From Saprospiraceae bacterium (GTDB lineage: Bacteria; Bacteroidota; Bacteroidia; Chitinophagales; Saprospiraceae), in the NCBI GenBank assembly GCA_026986005.1, contig JALSPK010000062.1:1-46303 (forward strand): a DNA stretch of 46,303 nt, given 5' to 3'. Numbering within the stretch: position 1 is the stretch's first letter; each line of letters opens with the position of its first letter. Below are positions 45,805-46,303 of this stretch, one piece after another. The translations under genes were made by a program, and so were the position numbers. The notes under the pieces are model-generated. The model did not search any database. It saw only the letters and a program-made list of their open reading frames with translations, and was not told the DNA's origin.

Positions 45805-46303
45805 TATATCACTATGAAATTTTAATTTAGAATTATTTCGTATTAGACTAATCGTAAAGTCAACTATTTTGTCCACAAAAAGACACAAATGAATTGAAAC
45901 TATAATTTCAGAACAACTGAACCATTGTGAATTAAGGTAACCGTAAAATATCCAAATTTTTGTTTTTTACGTTATCCTCTAACTCCCCATTTCTACTAAT
46001 CTCGGCGAAATCAGCAGAAAATCTCTTAAATTTCCTTTTGTCTTTTTATTTATTATTTTTCAAAAGGAGCATTCTTAATTCACATATAAAAAAGTATAAA
46101 ATCAATTATTTACCTTATTTTCAAACAATTATTAAATCTATTGTTTGTATGAGGTCAGTTGTTCTAAATTTATATTATCAATACAAATCATAATTTAAAC
46201 CAAACGAATAGGAAATTCCTGATTTGTAAGAATTATAAACATATTCATTGTTTTTAAACTTAATAGTACGCCGAACAGATTGATTCAATATATTTTTAAG
46301 CTT
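45805..46303. other. AT-rich region without a recognised gene
   Basis: No coding sequence, RNA gene or copy of either miniature element was recognised up to the window edge. An open frame of 77 codons at 45960-46193 is rich in F, L, S and K, has no domain-like features and is probably fortuitous. Confidence 0.55.

Noticed and set aside
45960-46193. 77-codon open frame near the window end
   Set aside because: No domain features, F/L/S/K-rich composition typical of random AT-rich sequence and no convincing start context.
1-46303. CRISPR arrays, tRNA or rRNA genes, integrase or phage genes
   Set aside because: None was recognised on either strand; repeats in the window are dispersed inverted-end elements, not regularly spaced direct repeats.

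Overview
The window is an AT-rich chromosomal segment of a member of Bacteroidota, most likely from the Saprospiria lineage. Three things support this. The ribosomal block has the Bacteroidota layout (rpsL-rpsG-fusA-rpsJ running into the complete S10-spc-alpha series). The promoters have the Bacteroidota -7 form TAnnTTTG, and start codons are preceded by A-rich sequence rather than a Shine-Dalgarno motif. A 1475-residue secreted protein has the cysteine-rich repeats, dockerin-like segment and type IX secretion C-terminal domain typical of Saprospiraceae. The genus is not determined.

Layout. 1-1190: no gene, one miniature element. 1191-6385 (+): an NtrC-type sigma-54 activator that stops before its DNA-binding domain, a LOG-family nucleotide hydrolase, then a tight operon of a DUF1858/DUF2249 protein, a heme-copper-oxidase-like membrane protein and an MIP18/SufT-type Fe-S factor. 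6399-10333 (-): FabH, a periplasmic adaptor and a TolC-like outer membrane protein. 10956-15383 (+): the large type IX cargo protein. 15465-17936 (-): a CcoI/FixI-type copper P-type ATPase. 18290-36722 (-): 32 genes for ribosomal proteins, RNA polymerase alpha, SecY, methionine aminopeptidase, IF-1 and EF-G, including rpmJ and rpmD, which are under 60 codons. 37338-41967 (+): a small coiled-coil membrane protein, a PAP2 phosphatase, an HtrA protease and a long-form GAPDH, with one uncertain small reading frame on the minus strand. 42237-45738 (-): an M29 aminopeptidase and a PiT phosphate transporter with a PhoU-like tail. 45739-46303: no gene.

How the genes work together. The central block supplies translation, transcription and secretion. 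Promoters with an identical TACCTTTGC -7 region precede rpsL, rpsJ and rplP, and a strong terminator follows rplQ, so the block appears to be several transcription units ending together. The DUF2249 operon looks like a redox, nitrosative or Fe-S maintenance module of unknown function and is the best candidate here for an undescribed system.

The intergenic regions carry two families of miniature inverted-repeat elements. Family A ends in ATACCAAACCG; family B ends in a TAGTGTCTGTCYATAAAGT-like sequence. Full, internally deleted, solo-end and chimeric copies occur on both sides of the ribosomal block and none inside it. Family B carries a small hairpin whose stem differs between two copies by compensatory changes.
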